NCBI GenBank assembly: GCA_037178855.1
Contig: JASJZC010000006.1
Location: forward strand, 4,588,001-4,652,000
From: Oscheius sp. JU75
Taxonomy: Eukaryota; Nematoda; Chromadorea; Rhabditida; Rhabditidae
Reading direction: 5' to 3'
Length of the DNA: 64,000 nucleotides
Shown here: positions 1 to 12,489 of the stretch, piece after piece
Numbering within the stretch: the stretch's first letter is position 1
Layout of the letters: each line of letters begins with the position of its first letter
Translations under genes and position numbers: made by a program
Notes under the pieces: generated by a model
Databases searched by the model: none
Told to the model about the DNA's origin: nothing
Seen by the model: the letters and a program-made list of their open reading frames with translations, nothing else

Positions 1-71
1 GACAGTGCAAGGCGATAATAATCCTGAGCGCCATTCTCTTCTTCCTCGTCTTCATTCTGATCGTACTCTAA
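1..71 (+). CDS. C-terminal end of a tail-anchored membrane protein (possible R-SNARE), partial
   Basis: Reading from base 3, the frame gives Gln-Cys-Lys followed by an unbroken run of about 19 hydrophobic residues (Ala-Ile-Ile-Ile-Leu...Ile-Val-Leu) and then a TAA at 69-71. A single hydrophobic helix ending exactly at the C-terminus is the layout of a tail-anchored protein. A Cys-Lys pair just before the helix is seen in synaptobrevin/VAMP proteins, so an R-SNARE is a reasonable guess, but the SNARE motif would lie outside the window. The stop is 136 bp upstream of the POFUT1 ATG on the same strand, which fits a compact gene cluster. The membrane tail is fairly clear; the family is inference. 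Confidence 0.45.
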   Translation, partial: QCKAIIILSAILFFLVFILIVL

Positions 72-207
72 CATTCCAAGTCTCTGTCCAATTTATATGT
101 GATATAAACTTCTATGTCCTCTCGTTTTGTCCTCTTCTCTTATCAGCAATCCCGTTAGGAGCGGAACGTGTGTATCTGTCGGTGGGTCAGTGTTATCTCT
201 CGAGTCA

Positions 208-1554
208 ATGGTCCTTTTCCAGTCAGAAATGTTGCTTCTCCCTCTACTCTTCTTGTCCACCTTAGCCATAAACATCGACCCGAAAGGCTATGTCATCTTC
301 TGTCCCTGCATGGGACGATTCGGTAATCAGATCGATCAGACTATTGGAGTCCTGGCCTTTGCTAGAAACATCGACAGAACCCTCGTTCTGCCCAATTTCA
401 TCGAGTTCAAACACCCTAAAACTGTGAATTTCTGGTTTACTGGATCAGTAAAAAGTTTAGGAAATGATCCCCTTTGAACATCTCTTTCAATTGGAGGCTG
501 TCAAAAGATTACATCGAGTAGTCACCATGTCAGACTTTGTCCAGAACATTGCTCCGAAAATCTGGCCAAAAGAAAAGAGAAAAGCTTTATGCTGGAATCC
601 ACGTGCCTCAATTTACGATTCGACTGCTCCGCCGGGCTGTCAGCCGAAAGAGGGCAATCCATTCGGACCCTATTGGGACAAAATTGGAGTCAACTTCGTC
701 GGGGACGAGTATTATGGACAGCTGCCCGGTGGATACGATCTCGAGGCGAGAGGATCCAGAAGTGCTTGGCTCGAAACGTGACTCTTTCTTATTTCTTAGC
801 AAAATCTTTATCCAGATTCAATGCTACCGAGTTCCCAGTTCTGGCCTTCTCATCCGCTCCGGCTCATTTTCCATCGAGATCGAAGGTTTGGGAGAACCAG
901 AAATATCTCCGATGGGGAAGCCGAGTCCTGGGAAAGGCCAAGCAGTTCATTAAGGATGAGTTAGTGAGGCCTTTTGTGGGAGTACACCTCAGGAACAACA
1001 AAGATTGGGTAAACTGAGCTGACTACAAGTAAAAACCACTTCAGAATTCTGTCTGTGAACATGTGAATCCTCAAGAGAACAAGCCTCTTTTTGCTTCTGC
1101 TCAATGTCTCGGAGAGTTCCATCACATGGGATCACTGACCAAGGAAATATGTATGCCTTCGGCTGCTACTATCGTGGACCATGTAAGACAGTTGTCTATG
1201 GATTCCAAATCCTTTTAAGATTGTCACAGAAGTCGGGAAGATTGGAGCTCAATCGGTCTTTGTAACCAGCGACCTCGATCATATGATCGAGGAAATCAAC
1301 GATGCTCTCAAAGCTTATGATGTATGTCTTAAGTATTGATAATAAAAAAAAGCTCTCTTAAGATTCAAGCCCATCGCCTTCCGGAAGAAGATCCCTACGT
1401 GGCGTTGGCCATTCTTGGGCAATCTGACCATTTTATCGGGAACTGCGTCTCGACTTTTTCTCACATTGTCAAGAGGGAAAGAGACTATGCGAAAATACCC
1501 AAGACAACATCATACTTCGGCCTGAAAGTCGAGAAGAAACGACTAGAACTGTAA
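208..1554 (+). CDS. POFUT1: GDP-fucose protein O-fucosyltransferase 1
   Basis: POFUT1 adds O-fucose to Ser/Thr in EGF repeats (for example of Notch) in the ER, using GDP-fucose. Six exons are visible, with introns of about 36-41 nt near 424-460, 762-799, 1013-1047, 1179-1215 and 1322-1361. The second and third exons hold the family block [16 protein letters not shown] and the motif [14 protein letters not shown], the counterpart of the GDP-fucose-binding HLR region. The last exon has [20 protein letters not shown], the family's most conserved stretch. The N-terminus (ATG 208 or in-frame ATG 229) encodes a Leu-rich signal peptide just before [18 protein letters not shown], where the mature enzyme normally begins. 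The protein ends in RLEL, reminiscent of KDEL-like ER retrieval tails (human ends RDEF). The second intron's donor (GTGCTT) is weak, so that border may be off by a few codons. A TTATCAG acceptor at about 146 could be a trans-splice site. Confidence 0.92.
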
Positions 1555-1748
1555 CTACAGTAATCCACATTTTCAAACGGGTCTCATCACGAAGAAACCT
1601 GTTATGCGCGTCAATTTGAAACCACTTTGTTGTGCCATCGAATATCACTTCATAAATTTTCTTCACTTCCCGTTCTTTTCCTTCTCAAAATAGTTTAACT
1701 CTAAAATATGTTGCTCGCCGTATAAACTTGCTATTTTTGTTTTCCTAG

Positions 1749-2527
1749 ATGGGCAAAAAAGCTGGAAAGGCCAACGCAGCCCCCGCGACTCCAGCCAAAC
1801 AAGGAAGTTACGAAGAAGTCAGGGAATACTTCGAGCCGTCGCAGAATGGAAAGGTTCGTTGATTTTCACCCAACAATGGTATTTATTTGTTTCAGTTGAA
1901 GTGTGCGCTGACCGGCCACGATGTGCCCAATCGTCCGGCAGATCTCGAAAAGTACATCACGACCAGAGGATTCAGAGATGCTCTCTTCGTCGAAAAAAAT
2001 GTCAAATCACCCGAGATGCCCTTCTTCGACGAATTAGAGTATGTTTTTGTCGTTATTTGTGAAGAGTTCCGATTTCAGAGACAATAAAATCTACTGCAAA
2101 CTGACAAGAAAAGTATTCAGTCGTGAGGCGAAAAGTTTCGAAAGTCATTTGAACGGCAACAGATTCAAGAGAGCTCTGCAGAAATGTGTTTTCTTTTATT
2201 TTACAAATTATTTTCAAAGCAGTTAAGGAATCCGGCTCCACGCTGGAAGAACGGCTCGAGAAATTGAAGGAAAAGCAGGAGAAGGAGATGGAAATGGAGG
2301 AGATGCTTGCGGAAGAGAACCAAAGTGACGAGGCCGAGGATGAAGAAGAAGAAGAGGACGAAATCGAAGATGATGACGACGACGAAGAGAAAATGGAGAC
2401 AGAGGAGAAGACCGAGGAGCCGAAGAAGGACGATTACGATTTCGGAGTACTGAGTCTCAAGGCGACGAAGCGGGTCAATCCTGGCAAAGGCTGCTCCGAT
2501 CGTCAGAAGAAGAAGAAGACGGCATAA
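1749..2527 (+). CDS. SURF2: Surfeit locus protein 2 (SURF2) homologue
   Basis: There are four exons: 1749-1853, 1896-2038, 2079-2185 and 2223-2527. The reading phases match at every junction. The central part has the SURF2 signature LKCALTGHDVPNRPADLEKY, followed by IYCKLTRKVFSR and HLNGNRFKRALQK, corresponding to the conserved CxLTGH, FCKLT and GxRYQRAL blocks of the family. The fourth exon is a strongly acidic, Glu/Lys-rich low-complexity segment and ends in a basic tail (RQKKKKTA), as expected for a nuclear or nucleolar protein. SURF2 is a small, poorly understood factor linked to ribosome biogenesis and 5S RNP. The ATG follows directly on TTTTGTTTTCCTAG, which looks like a spliced-leader acceptor. 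The gene lies 195 bp after POFUT1 and is convergent with the kinesin gene. Confidence 0.88.
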
Positions 2528-2578
2528 TTGTTGAGTTTGTTACACACGTTGTTATTTTTCATTTGTTAAACTTTGAAA

Positions 2579-2584
2579 TTTATT
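2579..2584 (-). terminator. Poly(A) signal AATAAA for the kinesin gene
   Basis: The plus-strand hexamer TTTATT reads AATAAA on the minus strand. It lies about 170 nt beyond the proposed kinesin stop codon (2753) and just after the SURF2 stop, so the two convergent transcripts probably end within the same 226-bp gap. This rests on hexamer identity and position only. Confidence 0.4.
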
Positions 2585-2752
2585 CTTTTTTCGAACAAAA
2601 GAGCTTTCTGTCATCGGGACGAATAACCGCAGGGGAAAAACTAATTTCGGAGTAAGAGATTCCTATTTACAAACAGCTGAAAAAAAAACTAAAAAGTATC
2701 ACAAAGATGAAATGTTGAGATCCAGATGACCGGCTGAAACTGATCTTGTTTC

Positions 2753-5700
2753 TTATTGTCTGTACTTTATACCTTGGAGGGGAGACTTCTTTTCGAATTT
2801 GTCTAATTGTCGGTTGTTGTTCAAGAGCAGAATGTCCTGATGATGGTTCTCGTCGTCGGCGAGAGAAGAACTGGTCATTTCAGAAGACGATGTGAAGGAC
2901 GACATGTTCCCGTTGCATTCGTCAATATACGCCTGGTTCTCCGCAAAATTCTTCAAGGTTTCGGGAACCGTCGATGAGCGCGCAGGAAAGTTCTGAAAGT
3001 CATCCTTTAGAGCCAAGTGTTTCTATACAAACCTCATGTTTCTCCTCGGCAATCTCTCCGAGTCGCTCGTTCACCGGACTGACGAGACTGGTCACTGAAA
3101 ACCGACACGGTACGAGGGCACTACACAGACAAGTTATGACATGAACTGTTGGGGGAATAACGATCAGAAACAGGGCAAGAAAGCGAGCGAAGAGACCCGA
3201 GAAAAGAACATGCTATCACTCGCATATTCCCGTATCCGAAAAAGACGAACAACACGATATGAAGAGAGAAAAAAGCATGTTTTGTGCAAACCCGGCAAGG
3301 CGCCACACATCAATCAACTATTGTGAAACCTACATTTCCCGTTATACAACGGTTTCAGATTTAAGAAAGTTGGCCGAGCTGAAATGTTAGGGCTTGGATT
3401 GGATCGTGTGGAAGCAAAGCCTCAGAGTGCCCGAGAGTGAAAGAATTCGGAAAGAGTCAAAGCTAAAGAGAGCGAAATGAGATAGGAGGCAGTGCGCACA
3501 CATGCCGATCGGGGGGACTCGTTCTTCATTTTGTTTCTGGAAATAAGAAGAGAGGCTAACCCATGGAAGAGTTGGTGCTCATGGCCATTGGGGTATCACA
3601 GGGTCGACGAGTCGGTGTCTCTCCGTTGCGAGCAGACAGCAGGGCTTGTTGCTGAAAAGAACGACGTTAACTCATGAGATAGGCATACAAACCGAGGAAG
3701 TATTGGGAAGACTGACTGCCCTCTTCATTCGGAACGTCTGGTTGGATGAGAAAGCCAGATGAGAGAGCCGTTGCTGTCTCTGGGCCCTGAAAAAAGTGTC
3801 ACATGGGAAAGAAAAAGTGACTACTTGTTCAGCATGCCGGTAATAGCAGCCTCTTGTCTCAATCTGTCCAACTTAAGCATACTCTCGACCGCTTGAATCG
3901 ACTTGGTGTAGGCTTCGATGTAGCTCAGCTGTCGATGTGTCCTCTCCTCTCCAGAGTCGTCTTCCGTCGAAGGAGTATGTCGGGCAGCCATCAAGGCCAA
4001 CGAACTTCTGTCTTCAATGTCCTGAGAGGACTTGGGGATATGGGCAACGACATCGTAAAAAACTGATGTCCGATTCAGGGACTCGCTTCCGACGATCTTC
4101 TTCATTATTCGCTCCGTGAAACTCGGCTAAACTTCTTTATTTTCAGAAAATAGAAAAAGAATACCTTCTTGTAGATATTGAGGCAGACCCGTTTTCTGAT
4201 TACAACGTCTAGAGGACAAGGGTGAGAAAGACGAAGACCGACTTTGACGATGGCATAAACTCTCTCGTTCGATCCAGTGGGCATGTTCAAAGATGGATGA
4301 TCATGGATGGAACTGTCCCAGGAACAGATGGCAGAGGTTCCGGATTCACATTGTTTGATAATTGGCAGATATACCAGTGGAGGTCCGAGATGTTCTTTTG
4401 GTAGGATGGAATGGATTCCGGCAGTCTTCAGAGCATCCTCATCATTTCGCATCTCTCCAGTCATGTCATCAGAATTAAGATCGAGGAAGAGTACAGGAAT
4501 GTGTTGTTCGACTCCTTCTGGAGAGATCCAATCGCAAGGAGCTCCTGGGATGTCCGAGTTGGGAGTGGGAACAGAGACAGCAGTCCTCTCCTCGGTCAGA
4601 GCTACCCACTGACCCATCAGCGAATGTTCTCTCTCCATTTCCATCTCACTCTTTCCTGGCTTCGAGGAGAGTTTATCCAGTTGTTCTTCCAAGTACTTCT
4701 GCCTCGTTTTCAAAGCATCTGTCCATTGACTCCTCAGCCTGTCCAAGTCTTCTTCCTGATAACTGTCTAGAGCCTTATGGACGTCGACTTGTCTGCTACA
4801 GACACAGCCGATAGCCACAGACGTGATGGAATCTACTCCAAGAGGCAGTCCTCCAGAAGAGGGAACCGTCAATCCGACTGTCAGGCGTCGCTGTTGTCCC
4901 TGTTTGAGCTGATAGACTCCTCCAGTGGCTACATCTTCCTGTTGTCGAACCTCGACCGGGATCCATTGACCGTTCTCCGACAGCTCGGAGAACTCAGCCC
5001 ACAGCTCGAGACGTCGAGATACCTCGGACCAGCGAGCTTGTAAAGACTTGCTCTTTTCCTCAGCATCCAAGGATCGTTCTTCTTGTGATTCACAGCTTCG
5101 ATGCCCCCAGATTTCAATTGAAAGAGCGTCATCTTGAACATATTCGAGGAACTCCTCGCTGACTACCACAGAGAAGTCCTGAAAGAATATTGTTATAGCT
5201 GTCTGAGCATTAACTACCTTTTGATGTTCGAACTTGAAAGAAGTCTTGTTTGGATCTCTTTCCGCCGGGTCCGAAGGATCGAAAGTCGGCGCTACAACCA
5301 GCATTTCGGACAGATTGAAGAAGGAGTACTGGCAGAAGACAAAATGGGAAAGAGCTTCGGGAAGACTGGTTGCTCTCTTGATCCTAACACGACAAGTGAT
5401 CACTTTCCCGAGAAGACTCGATGGATGAGCAAGCTCATCGCTAGCCATTGGAGAGGCTACTCCAGTGTCACCTATCGGATTGGGAACCCGACAGATTTCA
5501 ACGTGTAGGTGTCCAGCAACTTCTCCTTGCTGTGAGATTATTGGAACCTGGACTCGTTTTGTTTGATCATCAAAGAAAATTCTTACTTGGTAATTGAGTT
5601 TCAGATCATGGAACAGGACCTCGAGGAAGACATTGGCTACCCCGATTAGACTATGATGTTCTTCCCGCTCGAAGAACGGATCGATGAGCAGATTGTCGTC

Positions 5701-8650
5701 GTGGATACTTCTAGCCGGTGAGGGTTCGGGAGAACATGGTTTCGATGGCAGAGAATGGTCTTCGCTATACAATTCTCTCATATCGACCAGTTTGTTCTCC
5801 AGTTGAGCCACTGTCCAATGCTGGCTACCACTCATACCTACTCGTCTCACCACAATTACGGGTTCACATACAAACATTCCCGTCTGAAATACTTTTAATA
5901 TAGGATTGTAACAAAAGTATTACCTGAACTCTGCTCGGTCGTAAGTTCGTGGCAGGAATCTGGAGTGAGACGTCATAAGTTGTCTGTCGTCTTCCACACG
6001 CCAGTTCCTTGCTGATCAGATTCGCCTCCTTCGCCAGAGCATTGGCCTTGATCACATCAGCCTTCAGTCTTTTGAGGGACTCGGCGAACATTTCCTCCTT
6101 CTTCTGGGCCCAGTGGAAGAATTTTGACCTCACAGCCGATTTGGGATTAGTGGGGAAGGGAAACGGAGGGAGACCGCTGCCAGGAGTTGCCAATGGAGTA
6201 GCGAATCCGTAGCCTGGGGTCATAGGCGTGGAAGGAGTGAAACTGGAAGAATCAGGACTATAGTGCAAGACGAGAGGCGCGAAAAAGAATGACTGCAATC
6301 AAGCGGCAATTGGTCCATGTAGGGTTGGCCTTGGATGGCCAATTTCCCTCGGGAACAAGCATCAAGTACTTACCCTCCGGCAGTAAGGTTCTGTATATAG
6401 CGCTCGAATTCTTCATACTGCTGTTCCAAGGCTGCTTGTTTGTCTTCCTGGTGTTTCAGAGTAACTTGTTCCATGTATTGATCGACAGCCGAGGATATGG
6501 TCGAACTGCCGTTGACTTCCTGCCAAGCATCTTCGTAGTCAAACATCACCGATTCGCCCATCACTGACTGGACCATTGAGTCGTCCTGAAACTCTTATTA
6601 AAGATTAAGATTGTTTCTTACCTTGGGGCAATTGACACGGAAGAAGTGGTTCTGTCCAATGAGAAGACGGTTTCCGTTCCGAAGCAATGTTCTTTCCGAG
6701 ATCTGTCGACCGTTCACACAGATTCGAGCCTCTGGCACCATCGGCTCGATGTAGATTCGATTCCGGCCATTCTCTTCTTGGACAGTAAGTCGAGCATGTC
6801 GTTTCATCACACCCAGTCCTCGAAGAACAATTGAAGGTGTCTCGTCTGAGTCTGCCACTGTTTTCTGTCATGGACAAACAACTTACCATCCTTCTTGTCA
6901 ATGAACTCTTCCACTGAAGAACCAAGGCCAGAATCACGACTGACCTCGATGTCTTCTAGATTCCCCACTACAGCACTTCCCTGGAAATTGAATAAATCAG
7001 TAAAACAAACACAAAAACAACCTCGATGACGTAGACAAGTAATTCGTTGAGAGAGGGATCGGCGTTGAGATTGACCAAGTAGAAGCGATCCTTCTGGACC
7101 TTGATTCCACTTGAATCTATGGAAATCCCGATCTCTGACAGATTCTTCTGTCTCTCTTTGTGAAGACTCTCAGTTTCTTTCAGTCTGTCCTCCCAAGACT
7201 TGTTCATCTCAGCTACCAGCCGTTCACTCTCAGCCAGACGTTCTCGCAACTCGGTCGTCTCCGTCTGTTCCCGTATGGTCTGACTGATTTGTTCTCGGAG
7301 AGTCTCAACTTCTTCGCGGAGTTCTCGAATAACGCGAGCGTTCGGATCTTCGTTGACAACGGCATGGTTGACGATCTTCTTCGCTCGATCCGCGTATCTT
7401 ACACCAATTCGTTTTTAATTGTGAAAAGCAGACTACCTTAAAGTAGACAGTGTTTCCTCGTAGTTATCCGCTGCCGGTGACAGTGTGGCTATCATGACAG
7501 TTCTCGAGTTTCCACCAAGATTGTCTTTCAGCAACCACGTCAGGACAGAGTCTCTGTACGGAATGAACTTGTCTTTCTTGTTCGTCCTCTCTGCCAATGC
7601 CGAGATGACCATTCCGAGAGTCGTTAGGGATTTGTTGATGTTTCCTCCCTCCTCGAGACGTTTGCCCATGGCACCCGTCTTTCCAGCGCGTTCGGAACCG
7701 GCCAAGTCGACAAGAGAGATCTTCGAGACTTTCTCTCCAGAGAACTGAAACCGAATAAGTAAAGATAATCCTTCGAGCTAACATCTTTGTCTGTATCCCT
7801 CAATGTCTGAGTAAGGATGATGTTAAAGACAGCATGAGAGCGAGAACTCTCTGCGTTCATGTTGGTTGCTGCCACCGTCCGGGATTTGTTTCCTTCCTCA
7901 ATAAGACAGGCGATCTGTTCAAAGGAAGAGACGGCGAGCACAGAGAGACTATCAACCATTGGTCCGAGAATTTTGTGTTCTCGTACCTTCAGAGCCTTGT
8001 TCGATCTAAAGCGATCATGATGTAAACACAAGGGTATACTAACTTCTTAGGATCCAACAGATCTCTGACCCGTTCGTTGTAAATCTCCATGTAAGATACC
8101 TCAACTTTGTACTGTAAACTCTCACACGTCGTCGTTTCTATCCGTGTGAAGACCTGAATTCCATGAATTCTGACCTGCGGAAATAGTGATACCTCGTCAC
8201 ATAGCCTTGGGATAATACCGGGCTGGTCAGCCGTTCCCATCATCGTGTACGACTTTCCACTACCCGTCTGACCATAGGCAAAAATACAGGCGTTGTAGCC
8301 TTTGAAGGCATTCTCAAGCACTCCCGCTCCGAGATGACTGTAGACGTCTTCTTGCGCTATAATCGTGGTTATTACATTACACGTTGTCAAGAACTCTTAC
8401 TGGCAAAATCAGAGTCATCTGGATGGGTCGAGTAGAAAGAATGGTCAAAGGCGAACGTCTTCGGTTGTTTGTCTTCAGTTGGATGTTCCAAAAAGGTCTG
8501 GCCGCCTTTCATTCGAACAACTTCCTTTGTACGAAGATCGATTTCTGAAAGTTTTTGTATCAAGAATACTCAGAAGAATCTACCTCGTTTATTGAAGGGT
8601 CTGACCCTGACAGCCACCTTGACCTGTTCACATTCGTCGCTGGCCGTCAT
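2753..8650 (-). CDS. KIF13 (klp-4): Kinesin-3 family motor, KIF13/KLP-4 type
   Basis: This is a plus-end-directed microtubule motor that carries vesicle cargo. The ATG is at 8650-8648 ([13 protein letters not shown]). Motor motifs in order are P-loop [33 protein letters not shown], switch [15 protein letters not shown], switch [18 protein letters not shown], and [19 protein letters not shown] with [20 protein letters not shown]. After the neck coiled coil (about 7.4-7.0 kb) comes an FHA domain (about 6.85-6.63 kb, ending [18 protein letters not shown]). The KIF1/KIF13 stalk block follows at 5.9-4.1 kb, including [47 protein letters not shown] and [12 protein letters not shown]. These match KIF13 better than UNC-104/KIF1. 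Most introns are 40-60 nt, but one near the 3' end (3095-3560) is about 466 nt. The last exons, 3033-3094 and 2753-3004, are assigned by phase and are less certain. No C-terminal CAP-Gly domain (present in KIF13B) was seen. Product about 1,500 residues. Confidence 0.93.
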
Positions 8651-11600
8651 TTTGACTAGCTGATTCTTTGATTAGATTCTATTTAATGAGTTGTTGTGGA
8701 GCGGATAGGCATAGCCACCTTAAATATTTTGCTTCTCATGAAACAAGAAGTCAAAAGCAAAACAATATATTCGGAAATCAATAAGTTTCGGAACTTTCAA
8801 TAGAAAGTAGAGTTGGAAGTACAAAAGCAGCGAAAAGCGAGAAAAAAAGAGGATTCTGAGTTCGGCCGAAGCCAAGCGGGGACTGGAAGATTGGGAGGTA
8901 AGATGCGAGTCGTATGGGTGAATTCAAACAGCTGCAGCAAACAAATTGAATAAACTAAGGGAGATCGACGGCTCGGGTACATCAAGCAGAGTGCCCTTGA
9001 GACGAAAACTCGAGTAGACGCGCGGGAGCTGTGCATCGGAAGGCTGAGATAATTGGAGAAATAGCATTAGAGACTTCTTTCGAGTGAGAGTATGTTCCTA
9101 TGGTCAGAAGAGAAAGGAGAAGGAGAGGTGCGCTTCGTGTCCCTCGAGACCAACGTAATCCAGGGGAACATGGGCCTGAACCTCATTGGACATGGATGAG
9201 ACACAATGATGAGCATCCGACATGGGAGCTTGATGTTGGAGGAGAGAGTAAGACGGTCAGTCGGGGCGTGGGAGAATGAATCATTCTGGCTCTATATGGT
9301 CTGATTCAGACCGTACGGGAAGGCTCCTCGCGTAAGTTTATGACAAAGAAAACTGTTTTGGACTGCCATCGATTGCTGACTGATAAAGAGAGATGGGGGT
9401 CGAAGACTACTGAGGAAAGTATGCAAATAACAGGACATCTGAGACTCTTCTTACACCGAGGAGGAAAGGAGAGGTGATAAGTTTTTTGCCGAGACTCAAT
9501 GGACTGTGAATGACGGCTGTCGAAAGTTCCAGAGAAGAAAGGTAGATAAGAATACTGCTGTGTTCAGAGGGAGACCGAGAAGGGACCAAGTTCTTAGCGG
9601 AGGATTGAGCGATGTATATGGACAGACGGACATAAGCCAGAAGCGCCATAAACACGGCAAAGAAGTTGTGTGTAGAAAGAGGGACAAAGCAGACGATCAA
9701 TCTGTGAGAAAATATGCTAATTCGATTTGTTCAGCGGGACCCCTCCTCGTCAGCTGGGTGCCGTTTGAAAAGGGGCCCAGACAAGAAAGGAAGCCGTTAG
9801 CGTGTCTGGGGTGGTCGAGCTATTTTTTCGAAAGAGATCTCTCGTCCAGGGGATCTTGTCTCTATAATTAGCCAAATCTGTGGAATTGCGGCCACTGAGG
9901 CCCCTACAAACAAGCCCGTTCGTTGGGTGGCACAGCTGTCACCAATTTTTCCGAATCGCCCACGAATTCCGCCACAAGACGAGATAAAAGATAATGGCTT
10001 CCAAAAGATCGACAAAATATTCTTGACACCAGATGAGGGAGAAAGGGGCTCAAATCTCTTTGTGGTGTGAAATCCAAAACTCCTTTGAAATCTTAGCCTC
10101 TTCTTAGTTTTCGGATTGTCCTCCTCACCTTTCAAAACCTCAAGGAACAAGACAGACTAAGGGCGTGAAAGTAAAGATGCTCTTAATGGGTCTACTAAGA
10201 CAGTAGGAAAGAGAAATGAACCGGAAATTGATGGCAAGTAGCCTCGAGCGGGGCCAGTTGTGTCGAGGGTCCACGGAAATGAGCAGCAGAAAAAGGGGCG
10301 CCCCTATGAATCCAGAGCCAATCTATCATACTGAGACACCATTTGCTCCGATTAATAGACAGAAAAAAAACGATAGAATTAATATGAGCTCGGTGGCTGA
10401 CTGAACTCATCAACAGCCTGGTCCCCTCAGGGAAAAAGACAAAATGAGATTAGGGAGTGAGTCGAGAAAATACAAACAAAAGTGTTGGGACAGGAGAAAA
10501 GGAATTGTTCGGCAGAGCAGATGAAGGGCGGTGATTGGATTTCGGAGCTACAAAGACGGAAGCGCCAGGCGAGAGACGAGCGAACCGAATTACGAGGGTC
10601 CAGTTTCGGCAGAGGACGAGGCATAAAATGAGCTGCTGTGGTGACTGACTATTTCATTAGCAGCGGAGGAGAGACTCGAGAAACTCCGGAAATTATACTC
10701 TCCTACGAAAAGGAGCTGGGTCATTTCAATGCAAACACATGAAGACTGATGGGTCGACTTATCAGAAGGGGAGAAGGTGTCGAGAGAGTGAGGAATCAGC
10801 GGGAGTTTGAACAACCGGTTAAGGGAGAGATACCTTTTGAAGGTGTACTAAGACACACTAATAGAGACCACCATAGAGCTGTTGGTATCGAGAGTGATAC
10901 GAAAAACATTGCGACTGTGTGCACGAAAAAAGTTTGGAGAGGGCGAGGCGAGGCGAGCACAAACAGACTGTCTGTCTTCGTCTGTCAGAGTAAAGCTGGC
11001 CAAGGAATTCTGACCCTCGCGGATTGTCAGATAGTGACCGGCCACAGCTGGCCCGTCAAAACTGACACCCCCGCCACGCTCTCAAGTACGAAATGTTGCA
11101 GTCTCGTTCTCCAAAAATGCTTTAAGGGTCCCAGAGGGAAATCGAAAAGTAGAAAGTATTTATGGCCACGCCAGTGCAAATTAGATCGTGGAAAAAAGCG
11201 ATCAAAGATTGTCAAACATTCCTATTTTCGAGAGGAGAAAAGGTCACATCCTACAGCATGAGCTCGTGCAATAAAAGAGCCGGGAAAAAAGGAGAAACGA
11301 GTGGGTGAGACACAATTTCCCTAGGATTACGGTGGAGCAAAGGAATGCCAAAAAGGCCATTTGACGGCGTCATCTCATTAAGGTTTGAACACACAGCCGA
11401 GAACCAATCTCTCTCGTTGGGTTGGGTGATATAATTAATTAGAAACAGTTGGTCCTGAGGTTGAAGTGGCTCTCGGCATAATCTGCTCATGATGAATGAC
11501 TTCCTCTATTGTTTGTCTATTGAGGACAGGAATCGATAGTTGATAATCGGGCAAACAGAGAGAGGGTGGGAGCGAGAGTGCCAAGTAGCAGTCGAATCGG

Positions 11601-12489
11601 ATGTTTTCATCCTGTCCATCGGTGTGAAAAAGCTCATGTTTTATGCGTCCTTGGGGAGATTTGCCGCTCATAAAGCCTGGGACCATCTGGAACTCTATCA
11701 GTGACACGAATCTATGTCTCAACAAACGAGCCGGTGTCTTAAAATGCTAATTCCAAGGAGCCATTCGTCACACTTATTACACAGATTGCAGATGACACCT
11801 GCCAGCCAGAAGAGTCTTGGAAAGTATTGTCTTTTTTGTTACCTTTACAAAAGAATGGGAGGAAGAGCCGAGAACAAATGTTCGAGTACCATGTCCAGCT
11901 GGCCGAAGATTAAAAAAAACCGACAGTTTGTGCTGGGTAGAGGAGGAAGAGTATGGTGGAAGAACTAATTTCTCTCGGGGCTATTCATTTTGGCGTTTTA
12001 TGATGGATGAGCGGGAAGAGTCCATGATGAGACTCAGGAAGAGATGGGTAACACATAAAAGAGGACAGATTCCCGTCAAGGGAGCACTGAGATTGCTGAC
12101 CTCGAGTGCCTCCGAAACAGGCCAATCTCTTCTTTTGGAAACAGCGACTCGTCCTAAGGAACTTCCCGAATGGATTAGTAGTCGTCCGCCTTGTTGAGAA
12201 TTCATTGGGACGTCAATCAACAGTCTCTCTCGTCCAAATAGCTGTATAGAAAAACAGGGGTATTGTTTGTCGGCTAGGCATTAATGGGCTTTAGAAGACG
12301 GAGAAACGGCCTGACTGACATGCGAGAAGAACCCTATTCCCACGAGCGGAGGAAACACGAGCAGCTGAGATGCTTGAGCTGTCTCGCTCTCTCTGGACTA
12401 AGTCGAGAAGCGAAACATTCTGACACCCGAACTGATATCCTTGCTGAATTCAAGCGACTCAATTTATTGATGTAGAACGCTTCCAGAAA
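8651..12489. other. 3.8-kb interval without a recognised gene (divergent upstream region)
   Basis: This separates the minus-strand kinesin start from the plus-strand Elongin A start. Several open frames exist (for example 9506-9871 and 10749-11261 on plus, 11251-11490 on minus), but none shows family motifs, a signal peptide or a convincing exon structure. Much of the plus strand is purine-rich (gagaga/aggaga runs), the mirror image of the pyrimidine-rich interval upstream of the receptor at 28 kb. This would fit a 5' intron or regulatory region transcribed with the kinesin gene. No repeat or RNA gene was recognised. Confidence 0.4.

Noticed and set aside
9506..9871. 121-codon plus-strand frame
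   Set aside because: Composition follows the local purine bias and no recognisable family was seen.
10749..11261. 170-codon plus-strand frame in the kinesin-Elongin A gap
   Set aside because: Lys/Arg-rich translation of purine-rich DNA, with no motif, signal peptide or splice structure.
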